From: Mixophyes australis
Taxonomy: Eukaryota > Chordata > Amphibia > Anura > Limnodynastidae
Length of the DNA: 64,000 nucleotides
NCBI GenBank assembly: GCA_036250195.1
Contig: JAVHZZ010000006.1
Location: 186,929,850-186,993,849 of the forward strand
Reading direction: 5' to 3'
Translations under genes and position numbers: made by a program
Notes under the pieces: generated by a model
Database searches by the model: none
What the model was told of the DNA's origin: nothing
What the model saw: the letters and a program-made list of their open reading frames with translations, nothing else
Shown: positions 22,661 to 35,035 of the stretch, one piece after another
How the letters are laid out: each line of letters starts with the position of its first letter
How positions within the stretch are numbered: position 1 is the first letter of the stretch

Positions 22661-23457
22661 TATGATCCCTCACTCTCATGATTAATTTAACACACTAATG
22701 AACCTAAACTAAGCCATTTTTAGGAGCAAAATGGTAAAATTAATGGGTGGTCCTGGGGTGTTAGTAGACTGATCTTTGATCTCTTTTTGCCATGCAAATT
22801 TTCATGTGGATCCGCACAAAGGCTGATTTTTCAGTTCCAAGGACCGGAAAGGGGTCATGCTCCTTGCAATTCTCTTGGTGGATGGATAGGCACATTGACA
22901 CAGATAAGGAAGAAGGATAGGTCCGCTGTAGATGAGCCTTATTGTGTGTAATTGTGATGTTCTCTTAAAACTGTTTACTCACTGAAATTCAAATGCTGTA
23001 ACTGTCTTGCATTTTCCGAGCGATTTTCAGCATGACACTGGTAGCCTCTGGGAGGGGGGTGCTGTATTGTTGCGGGGATCCATCTTCAATAGTAATGGAA
23101 GCTGCAGTGACTAGGGGCCACACCTTCATAAAGGCTGTAGCCCCATACTGAATAGCCTAGGCCTGGTTCCCACCATGTTTGTAGGGTCCTGCTCTGCGGG
23201 TTTCCCTATTAATAGTGGATTCAAACTCATGCTGTTTATAGCTGGGGCTGGTTGAGGAATTTGGAAACACATGGCTGGATTTCTTACCATTTATTTACTA
23301 GCAGAGCTTCTCTCATGCATTTAAGTATCCCATTTAGTACAATGTAAACCCCATTGAGCTTGAACAAAATTTGCAAACACATGTGAACCTGTCCAGTTTA
23401 TATCAACCATGGGTATACTGCATGTGAACGCATGTGAAATGCATATGCAAAGGCATA

Positions 23458-23645
23458 GGGCCTGATACATTAAGGAAAGCAGAAAAAAAGGAGTAAATTT
23501 GCTCCCGCACAAACCATTTTACAATGCAAGTGGTGCAAATTAGTTTTTTATTTTGCACGTAAGGAAAATACTGGCTGCTGTTTCATGTAGCACACAAATA
23601 CTAGATAGCTTTATTTTTACACTGAAATTTAAAGTTGATCTAATA
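23458..23645. mobile_element. Truncated 'cctgattcattaagg'-type MITE
   Basis: It shares 'cctgatacattaagg', 'ttttacaatgcaagtggtgc' and 'tcatgtagcacacaaatac' with 25012-25340 and 61447-61785. The right arm is missing and the next repeat abuts it. Confidence 0.65.
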
Positions 23646-23664
23646 CAAGTTTTGTTAGATAAAA

Positions 23665-23880
23665 TCTGTAACATAGTAACATAATAACATAGTTGATGAG
23701 GTTGAAAAAAGACACCAGTCCATCAAGTTCAGCTTATTTTGGATCTCCTGCGATCCCTCACTTATTTTTGAAATTGATCCAGATTAAGCAACCGTCAATC
23801 TGTTTCAATCGGGAAAAATCCTTCCTGTCTCAATATTGCAGCCCTATTTTTTCCCTATATCCCTATATCTGTCATATAAA
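23665..23880 (+). repeat. Dispersed vertebrate repeat, 'acatagtaacataataacat' type
   Basis: The opening 'acatagtaacataataacat' is followed by 'gaggttgaaaaaagacacc' and 'tccatcaagttc', a widely dispersed repeat in frog genomes and transcripts. I do not assign it to a transposon class from this fragment. Confidence 0.7.
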
Positions 23881-24646
23881 TTAAATTCTATAAAGTGAAT
23901 GTCAGAATTGCATATTTTAAATTGCTTATAAACCTGTTTGTTATTAAAAAGGTCATGCTTATCTTTATCTGCATTTGTTATATAATATATAGTAAACAAA
24001 AATATAGGTAAATAGTAAAAATACAATGTTTTTTTACTACAAGAGAAACACAAAATGTGAAAACCATATTTACTTTATAACAACACTATATATAGTTTTT
24101 ATTTTTCATTTTAAACTGGAGGTCAGCTCTGTAGAAAAGATTCATTATGTGGCATTAATCTAAACCACTTTGCATGATTAGCATAGATCAACTATCATGT
24201 TTTTAAGGGAATTTAAAATAAAAATAAACCTTACAGAATATGACTTTTAACTTAAGTAACCTTTTAGCTCACATATTCTCTCTGTCATATCTATAAAACA
24301 GCACCTAAGTCTTGTACAGACAGTCACAGTATCGTGCTGAAACTTTGCTATTACTTAATTTTTCCCATTATCTCACACCACTTGCGGTCTCGTCTGACTT
24401 GTCTCACACTAGGCAGTCTTGTTGCTGCTGAATATTTGCACAGTAAGTAGGCAATCAATTTCGTCTCTTTCCATCAGGATTTCTATTTCTGTTACTGAAA
24501 CCAAAAATTACAAATACAGTTACATAAGAGTTACAGATTCACATAATGAATTCAATGACACCATATAGTAATTTCTGATAATTAGAGCTCTCTCCTATCA
24601 ACATGGTTGGTTGATCTCATCTTTCTCTTCTATCTTTTTTCATCAG

Positions 24647-24761
24647 GTTCGCTCCACACACCCAGAATGTGCTCTTGTTCTTCATGTCCTAGAGCAGGAG
24701 GCTGAATGCTACAAGAGAATACAATCAGATAATGAAACGTTACTCAGCTCTTCAAATGGAG
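24647..24761 (+). CDS. ghrhr: Class B1 GPCR exon 2: N-terminal helix of the ectodomain
   Basis: It lies between acceptor ttcatcag and donor GGAG|gtaaag; the frame starts in phase 0 and ends in phase 1. It encodes VRSTHPEC, then a Leu/Glu-rich amphipathic helix, and ends in NETLL and a Ser-rich turn. In secretin-family receptors this exon makes the N-terminal alpha-helix that lines the peptide-hormone groove, and its Cys bonds to the exon 3 'NCW' cysteine. The NET sequon sits where mammalian GHRH receptor has its N-glycan. HPEC is as in GHRHR, whereas VPAC1 and PAC1 have EEC or SDC; 'RIQ.dNE' also echoes PAC1. No competing stop or frameshift is seen. Confidence 0.85.
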
Positions 24762-25011
24762 GTAAAGGTCGTGTTTGTCAGAAAAACAACAAGAAGTAAA
24801 ACATGTATAAAATATTTTTTTTTCTATGATGGACTGCAAATTCTTTCAGTAGACACATCGGGCCTGAATCATCAACGTACGTATTCTGAGCGTAAACCGT
24901 GTTATAGGTATTATAGGTTTTGCGTATTCAAGAATTCAACAAGGCACGAATCTAAAGATACATGTGCTGTTGAATTCAAGTGTAGGGTCTGCTGTGCTCT
25001 ACTACAAAGGA

Positions 25012-25340
25012 TGATGGGCTTGAGTCATTAAGGAAAGTAAGGCAAAAAATTTGTGAGTTTTCTCCTGGATAAAAACATGTTACAATGCAAGGGGTGCAAA
25101 TTAGTTTAATATTTTGCACATAAGTTAAATACTGGCTGTTTTTTCATGTAGCACACAAATACTTGATAGCTTTATTTGTATACTGAAATTTAAAGTTGAT
25201 CTAGGACATGCCCTACCCCAAATATAAATCTGTCCCCACATTTTAAATTTGCCTCCACCTCCAATGCAATATGGTTTTGCCAAGGTGCTAAGTTACTCAT
25301 TTTTTTAGCCTTACTCTCCTTAATGAATCATGCCTGATAT
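25012..25340. mobile_element. Complete 'attcattaagg' MITE
   Basis: It starts 'gggcttgagtcattaagg' and ends 'ccttaatgaatcatgcctg'. The arms are inverted, but the interior is less symmetrical than in the 61447 copy, suggesting another subfamily. No clear target duplication. Confidence 0.7.
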
Positions 25341-25804
25341 GTCCAATCCCTATGTGGATTATAAATCTGCAAAAGAATGCACAGGAAAATAAAAAATATA
25401 TTGAAGTAATGTCACCTCGGAATAATAAAGGCATTAATGATAAAACAGGTTTGTTTTTTGTTTTTTAAAAGTGTTTTTTTTTCTTTTATTATTATTTCTT
25501 TCCCCCCATGAAATACATTTATTAAAATATTATTAATGTCTACTGAACATAAAATTAATGTTTACAGTTGCTTGTGATTGCAAGCACACTTTAGCATGCA
25601 TATGAAACTGTCATGGCTACTGATCAGGACTTAGACTAACCCAATAGCTAGTGCAAAAGATACAACATAAAAGTAAGTAACTTTGATGTGCATAGGGCTG
25701 GATTCAGACATGGCTGCATGCGCTCAAGTTTGGCACACACCTATTTTACATGGACTATGGCAAAATGCCCATTCCCTGCCCAGTTCACTTCCCGAAATCG
25801 TATG

Positions 25805-28205
25805 GTGTAATATTATTATTATTAATATTATTATCCTTTATTTGTTAGGCACCACAAGATTTAGGCAGCGTTGTACACAGTACAAACAGTAGACAATACA
25901 GGGTGAAAGAGTACAGAACAATAAACAAATAATACCAAGACTTCAGAAACTCCAGGCATGGTTATTGCAGTAAAGATGGAGCAGAGGAACAGGTATAGAG
26001 ACAGGAGGGAAGAGGGCCCTGCTCCTAAGAGCTTACATACTAAGGTAGGGTAAACAGACATCAGGCACAGAAGGGAGTCAGTTAAGGGGATAGAGCATGG
26101 GAGGACTGAAGAGAGGACCCGGAAGGAGAAAGGAGATAATGAGCGGAGGAGATAAGAAAGGGTTAGGTGGATAGGCTTTAAGGAACAGGTGAGCTTTAAG
26201 TGCCTGTTTGAAGGAGCACAGGCTAGGGGACAGCCGGATGGAGCGAGGGAGGTCGTTCCAGTGAAGGGGTGCAGCACGGGAGAAATCTTGGATTCTGGAG
26301 TGGGATGAGGTTATCAGAGTGGAGGAGAGGTGACGACTGAACGAGCAGGAGTGTGAATGGAGAGGAGTTTAGATATATAGGGGGCAGTAGAGTGGTTGAG
26401 AGCCTTGTACGTGATGGTAAGGAGTTTGAAAAGGATTCTCTAGAAGAAGGGGTGCCTAGTGCAAGGCAAGGCAGAGAGGGGAGGCAGAAGGGAAGTAGCC
26501 TGAAAGGAAGATGAGTCTTGCAGCCGCGTTGAGTATAGAACGAAAGGAAGCGAGATGGGAGCGGGGAGTTTGGTAAGGTTGCAGTAATCAAGACGGGAGA
26601 TGATGAGTGCATGGATGATAAATTTGATGACATCCTGGGAGAGGAAGGGCCGGATGCAGGCGACAGGCTTGGGTAAGAGATTGAAAGGGGGAGGCAAAAG
26701 AGAGAGAGGAGTCGAGGATGACACCCAGGCAGGGGAGTTGGGTGACAGAGGAGATGGTGGTGATATTAACAGTGAAATAGAGGTCAAGATGGGAGGAGAA
26801 TCTAGAAGGAGGAAAAACAATGAGTTCAATTTTAGAAATGTTATTTTTGAGAAAGTGTGAGAACATACATGAGGAGATGGCGGAGAGGCAGTCAGATACA
26901 CGAGAGAGGAGGGTGGAGGAAAGATCAGGAGAAGAGATGTAGAGTTAGACTGTCATCAGCATAAAGGTGGTACTGAAGACCGATGGAGGAGATGAGAGGA
27001 CCAAGGGAGGTAGTATAGAACAAAAAAAGTAGAGGGCCAAGAACAGAGCCCTGAGGGACTCATATAGGGAGAGGGGAGGGGGTGAAGGAAGAACCAGACG
27101 TGGATACAGAGAACGAATGGTTAACAAGGTATAAGCTGAACCAGGCAAGGACAGAACCAGAGAGGCAGAGAGAGAGAAGAGTTTGCAACAGGAGGGGTGG
27201 TCCACAGTGTCGAAGGCCACAGAGAGGTCGAGGAGGATGAGTAGGGAGACGTTACCCCTGGATTAGCTGGTAGAAATTATTAGTAACTTTAGCCAGGGTG
27301 GTTTCAGTGGAGTGGAGGGGGTGAAAACCAGATTGGAAATGGGTCAAGGAAGAAATTGTCCGAGAGGTGTCTGGTGAGGCAGTTGCAAACATTCCGCTCA
27401 AGTAATTTAGAGGGATAGGGGAGAAGTGAGATGGGGCGATAGTTAGCAAGTGAGGTGGGATCGAGTTTGGCGCCGGAGGAGAGTGACATGTTGAAGAAGT
27501 TTGCTAGGTATGAGTAGGCAGTGGGAGAGAGCGAGCAAAGGAGGTGAGAGGGGATGAGATCAAAAGATAAAAAGTAGATGACGGAGAGCTAAGAATAAGG
27601 GAGTGAACTTCTTCACCTGAAGTAGGGCGGAAAGAGCACCAGATTTGTTGTTGGAGGAAGGTGGAGCAATGAGGGTGGCAAGAGAAGAATGGGAGGAGGA
27701 AATGTTGAGTCTGATGGCCTCAATTTTGGAGGAGAAAAAGATGGCGAAGTCGTTAGCAGAGAGGGAGCGCAGGACAGAAGGGGGGGTTGAACGTTACAAA
27801 GAGGCAGTAGGGATTAGAGGACTGAGAAGAAATGAGGGAGTTAAAGAAAGATTGTTTAGCGAGGGAGAGGGCAGAGCAGAAAAAAAAGATGATAAATTTA
27901 CAATGAAGGAAGTCAGCCAAGGAGCGAGATTTTCTCCAGAGGTGTTCAGCAGTGCGAGTTCACTTCTGAAGGAAGCAGGTGAATTTGGAGTGCCAGGGTA
28001 GGGGGATTTAGTAGCGCTGGCAGACAGAAGAAGCAGTGGTGACAGCATCCATGGCAGTAGTGAGGGAGTGGTTATAGAGAGGACACCTTGTCAGGGCAGA
28101 CCATGGTTGGAAGAGGTGATACTAAATTCACCAAGTATGATGGAGGGTAGGTCAGAAGAAAGGTAATGGGGAAGTCAGGTAGCAAAGATGTCGATGAAAA
28201 GGGAA
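25805..28205 (-). pseudogene. L2-like LINE reverse transcriptase, multiply frameshifted
   Basis: Read on the minus strand from 28200 down, RT pieces appear in the right order: NYRPISLLP (near 27440), FQSGFHPLHSTETTLAKV (near 27330), VAFDTVDHP (27220), a degraded YADD equivalent (near 26960), and IIHALIISRLDYCN (near 26600), all in different frames. These are hallmarks of L2-clade LINEs. The 3' end carries a 'ttattaataataatatt' type tail and a conserved 3' UTR ('agagcttacatactaag' on the plus strand near 26030). There are many frameshifts, so it is dead. Confidence 0.8.
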
Positions 28206-28439
28206 GTTGGTCCCTATTTCCCACAAGGTGCCCCTCTTTCCTCTAACTTGCCGGCTTTGTGGACCAACCCCCATTCCCCCTCTTTTTGTTTTGTTTCCCT
28301 GTCCATTTTTCTCCTCTTGTTTCCATTCCACCCCCCCCCCCCCCGCCCTCTCTCCTGCTCCTGCACCGGCTCCTTCATTCTGCTCTCTCCCCTTGTCTCT
28401 AATTTCATTTATCCCCCTTTACCTGGCCAAAACTTTCAT

Positions 28440-30002
28440 ACAATGCCCAAACCTTAGTGCACCCTGCCCTTTCAGCTGCCCAGAAGAGTTGGCACCACCC
28501 TGGCCCACCCTCATTTTTGACCCTCTACCTGGTGTCCGAGCCCAAGTGGTCAACCACATATGACCTGGCCCCACAGGACACCACATCTTCATCCTGGGGT
28601 TTGTTCACGCTTGTCCCGTATCTCAACCCATCCCCTTCATTGCCACTTTCCTGCCACAACCCTGGCCACCTTCCTGTACTGGGTTTTCTCCTTCAGGCCC
28701 AACCCCCTCATACATCCCAGGCCCGTCCAACTCAGAGTTCCCCAACCCCACCAGGTCACTTCACGTGTATCCGGGAGCTGACCTTTCCTTTTGCCCAGTA
28801 CTACAGTTTTCTCAAAGGACATAACACTTGGCTCCCAGTCCAGTGCACCTATGACATATTCTTTCGGTGCAGTGACACAGAGTAGTGGGAGCCCAGGGTT
28901 TCCGGCACAGGGAAGGCATGCCCCTCCTGAAGGCCTATTCCCTCATGAATGAGCGGGAGCTAGCCAGATGGTGTTGCCTTTTTCCCGGTCATAAGCAGGC
29001 CTCAAGTTTAGGTTTCCAACTTCCCATTTGTGGTAGCATAAAAGCTATAGCAGCGAAGAATCTGCATTCTGCTTACCTCTTTCCTAACATGCTTTCATAG
29101 AAGGTTCGACAGGATGTAGTCTTGGGACGTATGACTAGCCCCTTTTTGTTCCCTCCTCCATTCCAGGTTTAGAGTTGTAGGTGTATTTTGGTGTATTTCG
29201 TATGTAGGTATAACTCAAGAAAGTTGCGTGTTAATTTCAGCTGATCCATTATCTTTTGCACCTGCCAGAAGGCTTGGTTAGTGATGCCAGAGATCCGAAC
29301 CATAGCTCTGTTGGCTATCAGTTATTCGAGGAGGCTTTGGTTTCGGTTAGGTCTTTTGGAGTTGGGCTTTATTGGTCAAGCTGAACATTTAATCCACCAT
29401 TCTTCTGCTTCCCTTGCATCCGGATTCATTCTGTTTCATGGGTTTCCAGTTGCCAGATGGGTTTTTTGTGGATTGATGCCTGCCGATGGATTGTTTGGTC
29501 TCTTGTGCGTATTTTGAAAAATTCAGCTCCTTCCTGCATTGGTGTGTACAGGCAGGAGTTGGCCATTCTGGTATCGCACACTATCTGGGTGATTATTTAT
29601 TCAAGGGCTGACAGACTCTCTGGTATGCACGGACATACTGTTTGCCGCCCAGGCTTTGTTTTCTGTCCTGGGTGTCCCAGTAGCACATGACAAAACAGAA
29701 GGCTCCTTGTCCTGTTTGTTTTTCTTGGGCATTGAGATTGACACCCTAGTTGGCTGTTGTCGCTTGCCCTCGGGTAAAGTATGAAAACTGGTAGCATTGA
29801 TTACTCATACACAGGCTTCTCGCAGTTGCGTCGGGTGCAGTCGCTACTATGTTCTTTTAATTTTGCATGCCGCATCATTCCGAGGGGGAAGATTTTCAGA
29901 CTGCTATAGCTGGTTTTACACAACTTCATGCCCAACTACTTTTGTTGGATAAGATCAAATGGGACTTGCAGAGTTGGTTGAAATTCTTGATGAATTTCAA
30001 TG
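28440..30002 (+). pseudogene. DIRS retrotransposon, gag/RT/RNase H part, decayed
   Basis: On the plus strand, pieces of a DIRS pol occur in order: CCLFPGHKQ and AAKNLHSAYLFPNMLS near 28975-29098, VVLGRMTSPFLFPPP near 29117-29160, and VPVAHDKTEG...FLGIEIDT near 29670-29745, then LSC- and FNG-type RT/RNase H motifs up to 30000. Between 29170 and 29281 the RT core is lost, so the copy is internally deleted. Several stops interrupt it. DIRS elements encode RT plus a tyrosine recombinase instead of an integrase; the recombinase follows at 31081. Confidence 0.75.
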
Positions 30003-30348
30003 GTATCATCATCATCATCACCATTTATATAGCGCCACTAATTTTGCAACGCTGTACAGAGAGTCCATCACTCACATCAGTGCCTGTCCCATTGGGGCTT
30101 ACAGTCTAAATTCCCTAACACACACACAGACAGACACACACACAGACTAGGGTCAATTTGTTAGCAGCCAATTAACCTACCAGTATGTTTTTGGAGTGTG
30201 GGAGGAAACCGGAGCACCCGGAGGAAAACCACACAAACACGGGGAGAACATACAAACTCCTCACAGATAAGGCCATGGTCAGGAATTGAACTCATGACCC
30301 CAGTGCTGTAAGGCAGAAGTGCTAACAACTTAGCCACCGTGCTGCCCC
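30003..30348 (-). repeat. tRNA-headed SINE, full length
   Basis: On the minus strand it starts GGGGCAGCACGGTGGCTAAG (A-box-like, near 30348) and has a B-box-like GAGTTCAATTCC near 30282-30293, the split RNA polymerase III promoter of tRNA-derived SINEs. Next come the conserved body 'tccggtttcctcccacactc' (minus) and a LINE-like tail with a TGATGA-type end near 30003. It sits inside the DIRS element directly after the RNase H motif FNG. Shorter relatives lie at 13840 and 61927. Confidence 0.85.
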
Positions 30349-30660
30349 ACATATATGACTGTATGTGTGTATAATGTATGTGACTGACTTGAGCCAAGAG
30401 GTGATGCTTTGCCAGAGATGTGCTGTGGAACCTATCCCACTGGATTTACTTGAACTGATTTCCTCACTTGTTGGACCTGCTATTGTTAAGGGGACCATGC
30501 TGCAGATATCCCACTGGAATTATTTGAACTGATTTCCTCATTTGTTGGACCTACTATCGTTAAGGGGCCATGCTGTATTTAATCCTGTTCTGCAGAATAA
30601 ATCATCCTTCTATTTTTCCTCTAATAGCGTGTCTGAGTGATTTGGGAACCACGTATCTTC
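30349..30660 (+). repeat. Imperfect ~70-bp direct repeat, LTR-like
   Basis: 'cccactggatttacttgaactgatttcctca' (near 30438) recurs as 'cccactggaattatttgaact' (near 30510), followed by 'ttgttggacct' and 'ttaagggg' in both. An 'agaataaatc' polyadenylation-like signal follows near 30595. It is probably a solo-LTR fragment between the SINE and the DIRS RNase H. Confidence 0.45.
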
Positions 30661-30879
30661 ACATACATAGTATCCGTATTTGGCTTTGCACAGAGATTTC
30701 TGGTTGCATGTTGGATTGCAAACAGACGTTGCGGGTCCATTGATTTTGATGCTTAATTTAATGGGGAGTGGTGAGCCGTTCTGTGGCCGGAATCCTGGTG
30801 CTGCACTGGTTTAGTGCATAACCTGCTGGTACTGAAGCTTTCCCCCATAATCGTAGCGGTGGAGCTGTGGTCATCGCAT

Positions 30880-31080
30880 TTAAAATGACTTAATGCAGTT
30901 TTTTGTTGTGACAATCTAGGGGTCCTGCAGTGCATTAATACGCAGAGCATTTTGTCACTGCCTGCAGTCAATTTATTGTATCATCTAGTGTTCCACCATT
31001 TAGAGCACAACATCACTTTTAATGCAAGGATAGACAATAACAATGTGGATGCTCTTCTTCTGTTTGGCAGATTGTCGATG
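30880..31080 (+). pseudogene. DIRS RNase H C-terminal part
   Basis: The frame contains CDNLGVLQCINTQS (near 30913) and AVNLLYHLVFHHLEHNITFNA, matching the end of the DIRS RNase H and the linker to the recombinase. Frameshifts and stops precede it. Confidence 0.65.
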
Positions 31081-31572
31081 AGATGTTTTTGGCCCCTTCC
31101 ACCAGGAGAGCTTATTGTGCAGCCTGGCAGCAGTGGGTCCAATTCTTGGGGTTGCGTGGTTGGCACAACTCAGGTCAGAGCGCTGACATGTTTGCCTTTA
31201 TTTGGCGCAAATACCAGGAAGGCGTCCCTGAGACGTCCATGACTGCTTCCTTGGCGGGCATATCTTTCATGACTCGTCTACACAGGTGTGCAGATTTTAC
31301 CAAAGAGTTTTTGATAACTAAAACTCTCAAGGGGTGGGCTATAGTATGCCTAGGGGTAGAGGATGCTAGATGGCCGGTTGACACCGGGATGATTATAACT
31401 AATAATGATTATGAAGCCCTTATATTTTGCTGTGGTCAGACTCCATAGGGGAGAGCCTGCTTGTTTAATTCTAATGGGGTTCCTCTTTTCGAATTTCAAT
31501 TGAAAGCAATTTTTAAGTGATCTTTAGCACACACAGTTTTAGACCCAGCTCTCTGCGGCACTCACTCCTTTA
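31081..31572 (+). pseudogene. DIRS tyrosine recombinase, N-terminal part (interrupted)
   Basis: APSTRRAYCAAWQQWVQFL begins the domain, then SMTASLAGISFMTRL, as in DIRS tyrosine recombinases, which integrate circular DNA copies without a target duplication. A stop occurs at about 31446. The frame is cut at THSF by the hAT element at 31573 and resumes at 35251 with RTKAATAM, the R-x-x-A-A-T-A region near the second catalytic arginine. Confidence 0.75.
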
Positions 31573-31849
31573 CAGGGCCGGACTGGGACTAAAAATCAGC
31601 CCTGGCATTTAAAGCACACAGGCCCACGTGGGCTCCATGCACTATATTGTTGCACACTGATGCTGGCGCAGTACAACATGATGTAGTATGAGTGTGTGTG
31701 GGGGGGGAGGGGGTATTTATTTCTCCTAATGACCCTCAACATTACATTATTAGCACCCCAATTACATCAATAAATACCATGACAATACATTATTAGTACC
31801 CAAATTACAGCAATAAATAACCCCCCACACACACTCATACTACATCAAT

Positions 31850-32085
31850 CACCCCCACATTATAGCAACCGGCATCACCCCCCACATTACGGCATCACTC
31901 CCCACATTACAGCGTCCAGCATCACCCCCCACATTACAGCGTCCAGCATCACTCCCCACATTACAGCGTCCAGCATCACCCCCCACATTACAGCGTCCAG
32001 CATCACCCCCCACATTACAGCAACCGGCATCACCCCCCACATTACAGCGTCCAGCGTCACCCCCCACATTATAGCAATACCCTCT
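31850..32085. repeat. 27-bp minisatellite in the hAT element
   Basis: Units of 'catcaccccccacattacag' plus 'cgtccag' (or 'caaccgg') repeat about nine times with little divergence. The regular spacing is tandem; there are no unique spacers. Confidence 0.9.
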
Positions 32086-32694
32086 CCTACTTATTAGCAA
32101 TACTAAGCACCAAACACACTACAACATTGCCACCAGCACGCCACCCCATACTACAGCAATACCACCAATTATACAGACGCCACTGTAGGAAACAATGTTT
32201 TGCTTTTTTCAAATCTCCCACAAAATAGCAACTACGAACAGAGTACTTACACACACATATAGGTAACAGGTACCCTTTTCCCTCAATGAAATAGTAATGG
32301 CAGAATTTTCATGAATCATTCCACATGAAATAAAACTAACATATATCTAAAAAAAACATAACTATTGAATGATCAGTTGAACCCACACGGCCGCATTAAA
32401 AGTATTTCCATCTACAGCAAAATGTCAGAGAAAAATATTTTTGTTTTACTACAGTAATTGGATATGCGTCTTTTCTATTCATTTTAAATAACACAGTATA
32501 TAAATTAAGGGGGATAGAGGAGGTGGGTGAGAAATAATTGGATGTGACCCATCATGATCCATCAGTTTGATTAGATAGGAAACATTTAGATTATTTACCT
32601 GGAGACGTCTACCCCCTTGACTCACAGGCAGGACTGACAAGAGGAATTTTGGGCCCTGATACAGCAACTTCTTTGGGCTCCCATCATATTCAAC

Positions 32695-32970
32695 AATGAA
32701 AAACTTGCCTTTGGCAGAAGTTCATATGATGCCACACCGTAGTGCCCCAAGGTCATATTATGCCACATAGTATTACCCTCAATTCATATTTGGTCATGCA
32801 GAAGTGCCTACAAATCATATTATGGCATAGTAGTGCCCCCAAAACATATACCATACAGTAGTGCCCACAAATCATATTATGTCACAACAGTGCCTCCAAA
32901 TCATATTATGCCACAATAGTGACCCCAAATAACATTATGCCATAGTAGTGCCCCCAAATCATTAGTAAAG
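32695..32970. repeat. ~38-bp degenerate tandem repeat
   Basis: Units of the form 'catattatgccacagtagtgcccccaaat' repeat about seven times between 32720 and 32965, with substitutions and small indels. Confidence 0.75.
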
Positions 32971-33714
32971 CTCAGACAAAAACTCATTCACAAATAAAAA
33001 TTGGTACAGCATATCAGATACTGAGTGTGAGTCCCAAGAGCAGCTTAATACATCATTTACAATGCAAACAAAAATAGATATATTGACATAATTACAGATA
33101 AAATTTATGACAAGCAATGTTTTTTCCTCTTAATTAAAAATCTCTGTACAGATAAATATGCAAAAAACATTACAGCGCAATAATGAGCAATACATAGTGT
33201 TAAACATTATTGGATACGCTGTAGTGTTCCCAGTTCAAGAAAGGATGGTTAAAAACATATTGCACACGAGAAAATATATGAACTTACCTGATTATGGCAT
33301 CCTGTGTTCTGTTCTCCTACTGGGCACGCTGGGCGAGGAGGGATCAGCAGCTGTCAGCTCACACAGGCAGTGGGTAGCAGGAATAAAGGGCAGTGGTCGA
33401 AGCAGAAATTTAGGAGTGGGGGTATAGAAAATATAAGTGAATGGAATATGAAGGCTTGATTTTTTATTTTTTTTAACACTTGTCCCCTCTGTGCATTTCC
33501 ATTCTTCATTACTACTTGTGTTTTATGATGGCTGCATCCCTGACATTCCCATTCTTAAGATGTCTCTCCCTTTACACTTTCTTTTACCTATGCCCCTGCA
33601 CCATCTTCTCTTTAACCCCCTGCACCACCTTCTCCACTGTCTCTCACACATCTTCCTGTACCACCTACTCCCCTGGCTCTCTCACACGTCTTCCTGCACC
33701 CTCTACCCCCCGGC

Positions 33715-34830
33715 TCTCTCACTCCTCTTCCTGCACTCCCAGAACCCCCTTCCCCTTTGGCTCTCTCACCCCCTCTCCCAGCACCCCCTTCCCCTTTGGC
33801 TCTCTCACCCCCTCTCCCAGCACCCCCTTCCCCTTTGGCTCTCTCACCCCCTCTCCCAGAACCCCCTTCCCCTTTGGCTCTCTCACCCCCTCTCCCAGCA
33901 CCCCCTGGCTCTCTCACCCCCTCTCCCAGAACCCCCTTCCCCTTTGGCTCTCTCACCCCCTCTCCCAGCACCCCCTGGCTCTCTCACCCCCTCTCCCAGC
34001 ACCCCCTGGCTCTCTCACCCCCTCTCCCAGCACCCCCTGGCTCTCTCACCCCCTCTCTCAGCACCCCTTCCCCTTTGGCTCTCTCACCCCCTTTCCCAGC
34101 ACCCCCTTCGGCTCTCTCACCCCCTCTCCCAGCACCCCCTGGCTCTCACCCCCTCTCCCAGCACCCCCTGGCTCTCTCACCCCTCTCACAGCACCTCTTC
34201 CCCTTTGGCTCTCTCACCCCCTTCGGCTCTCTCACCCCCTTTCCCAGCACCCACTTTGGCTCTCTCACCCCCTCTCCCAGCACCCCCTGGCTCTCACCCC
34301 CTCTCCCAGCACCCCCTTCAGCTCTCTCACCCCCTCTCCCAGCACCCCCTTCAGCTCTCTCACCCCCTCTCCCAGCACCCCCTTCAGCTCTCTCTCCCCC
34401 TTTCCCAGAACCCCCTTCAGCTCTCTCTCCCCCTTTCCCAGAACCCCCTTCAGCTCTCTCTCCCCCTTTCCCAGCACCCCCTTCGGCTTTCACCTCCTTT
34501 CCCAGCACCCCCTTCGGCTCTCTCATCCCCTCTCCCAGCATGCCCTGGCTCTAACCCCCTCTCCCAGCACCCCCTTCGGCTCTCTCACCCCCTCCGGCTC
34601 TCTCACCCCCTCTCCCAGCACCCCCTTCGGCTCTCTCACCCCCTCTCCCAGCACCCCCTGGCTCTCACCCCCTCTCCCAGCATGCCCTGGCTCTCACCCC
34701 CTCTCCCAGCACCCCCTTCGGCTCTCTCACCCCCTCTCCCAGCACCCCCTTCGGCTCTCTCACCCCCTCTCCCAGCACCCCTTGGCTCTCACCCCCCTTT
34801 CCCAGCATCCCCGGGCTCTCACCCCCGCGA
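33715..34830. repeat. Pyrimidine-rich minisatellite (CT/CCC units)
   Basis: More than 30 units alternate 'ggctctctcaccccctctcc' with 'cagcaccccctt(c)'. The plus strand is almost purely pyrimidine apart from one AG/GG doublet per unit. Unit length varies around 21-36 bp, with a higher-order pattern. It keeps long Ser/Pro/Leu frames open on the plus strand (up to 478 codons) and Gly/Glu-rich frames on the minus, but these are products of the repeat, not genes. Confidence 0.92.
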
Positions 34831-35035
34831 CCCCCCCCCAAAAAAAAATCGCGGCACCCCCGCGACCCCCCCCCTAAAATCGCGGCGACCCCCCCTAAAA
34901 TCGCGGCACCCCCGCGACCCCCCCTAAAATCGCGGGCACCCCCCGAAAATCGCGGCACCCCGCGACCCCCCTCCCCCCGAAAATCGCGGCACCCCCACGA
35001 CCCCCTCCCCCCCCAAAAATCGCGGCACCCCCCCT
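34831..35035. repeat. C-rich ~27-bp repeat 'gaccccccctaaaatcgcgg'
   Basis: About seven units of 'cgcgaccccccctaaaatcgcggcaccc'-like sequence follow directly on the previous minisatellite. Confidence 0.85.

Larger units (their letters stand above)
16518..24646 (+). other. Intron 1 of the receptor gene, about 8.1 kb
   Basis: It is bounded by gtaagt and a pyrimidine-rich acceptor ending tttttcatcag. Annotated inclusions are the palindromic fragment near 17450, the LTR-like block with tandem repeats at 18960-20110, a second LTR-like block at 21970-22660, a MITE at 23458 and the dispersed repeat at 23665. The stretches 16518-17440, 17560-18950, 20160-20930, 20960-21960 and 22670-23450 hold no recognisable gene. 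Other frames here, such as 17600-17926, lack family motifs. Confidence 0.6.

Noticed and set aside
30282..30348. tRNA gene suggested by A-box and B-box motifs on the minus strand
   Set aside because: The sequence cannot fold into a full cloverleaf and continues into a SINE body; it is the promoter head of a SINE.
31850..32085. CRISPR-like evenly spaced repeats
   Set aside because: The units are contiguous tandem copies without unique spacers, in a vertebrate transposon.
33480..34927. Two overlapping plus-strand frames of 465 and 478 codons, rich in Ser/Pro/Leu
   Set aside because: They are the forward readings of a polypyrimidine minisatellite. Open frames also exist in other phases and on the minus strand, and there is no signal or domain.
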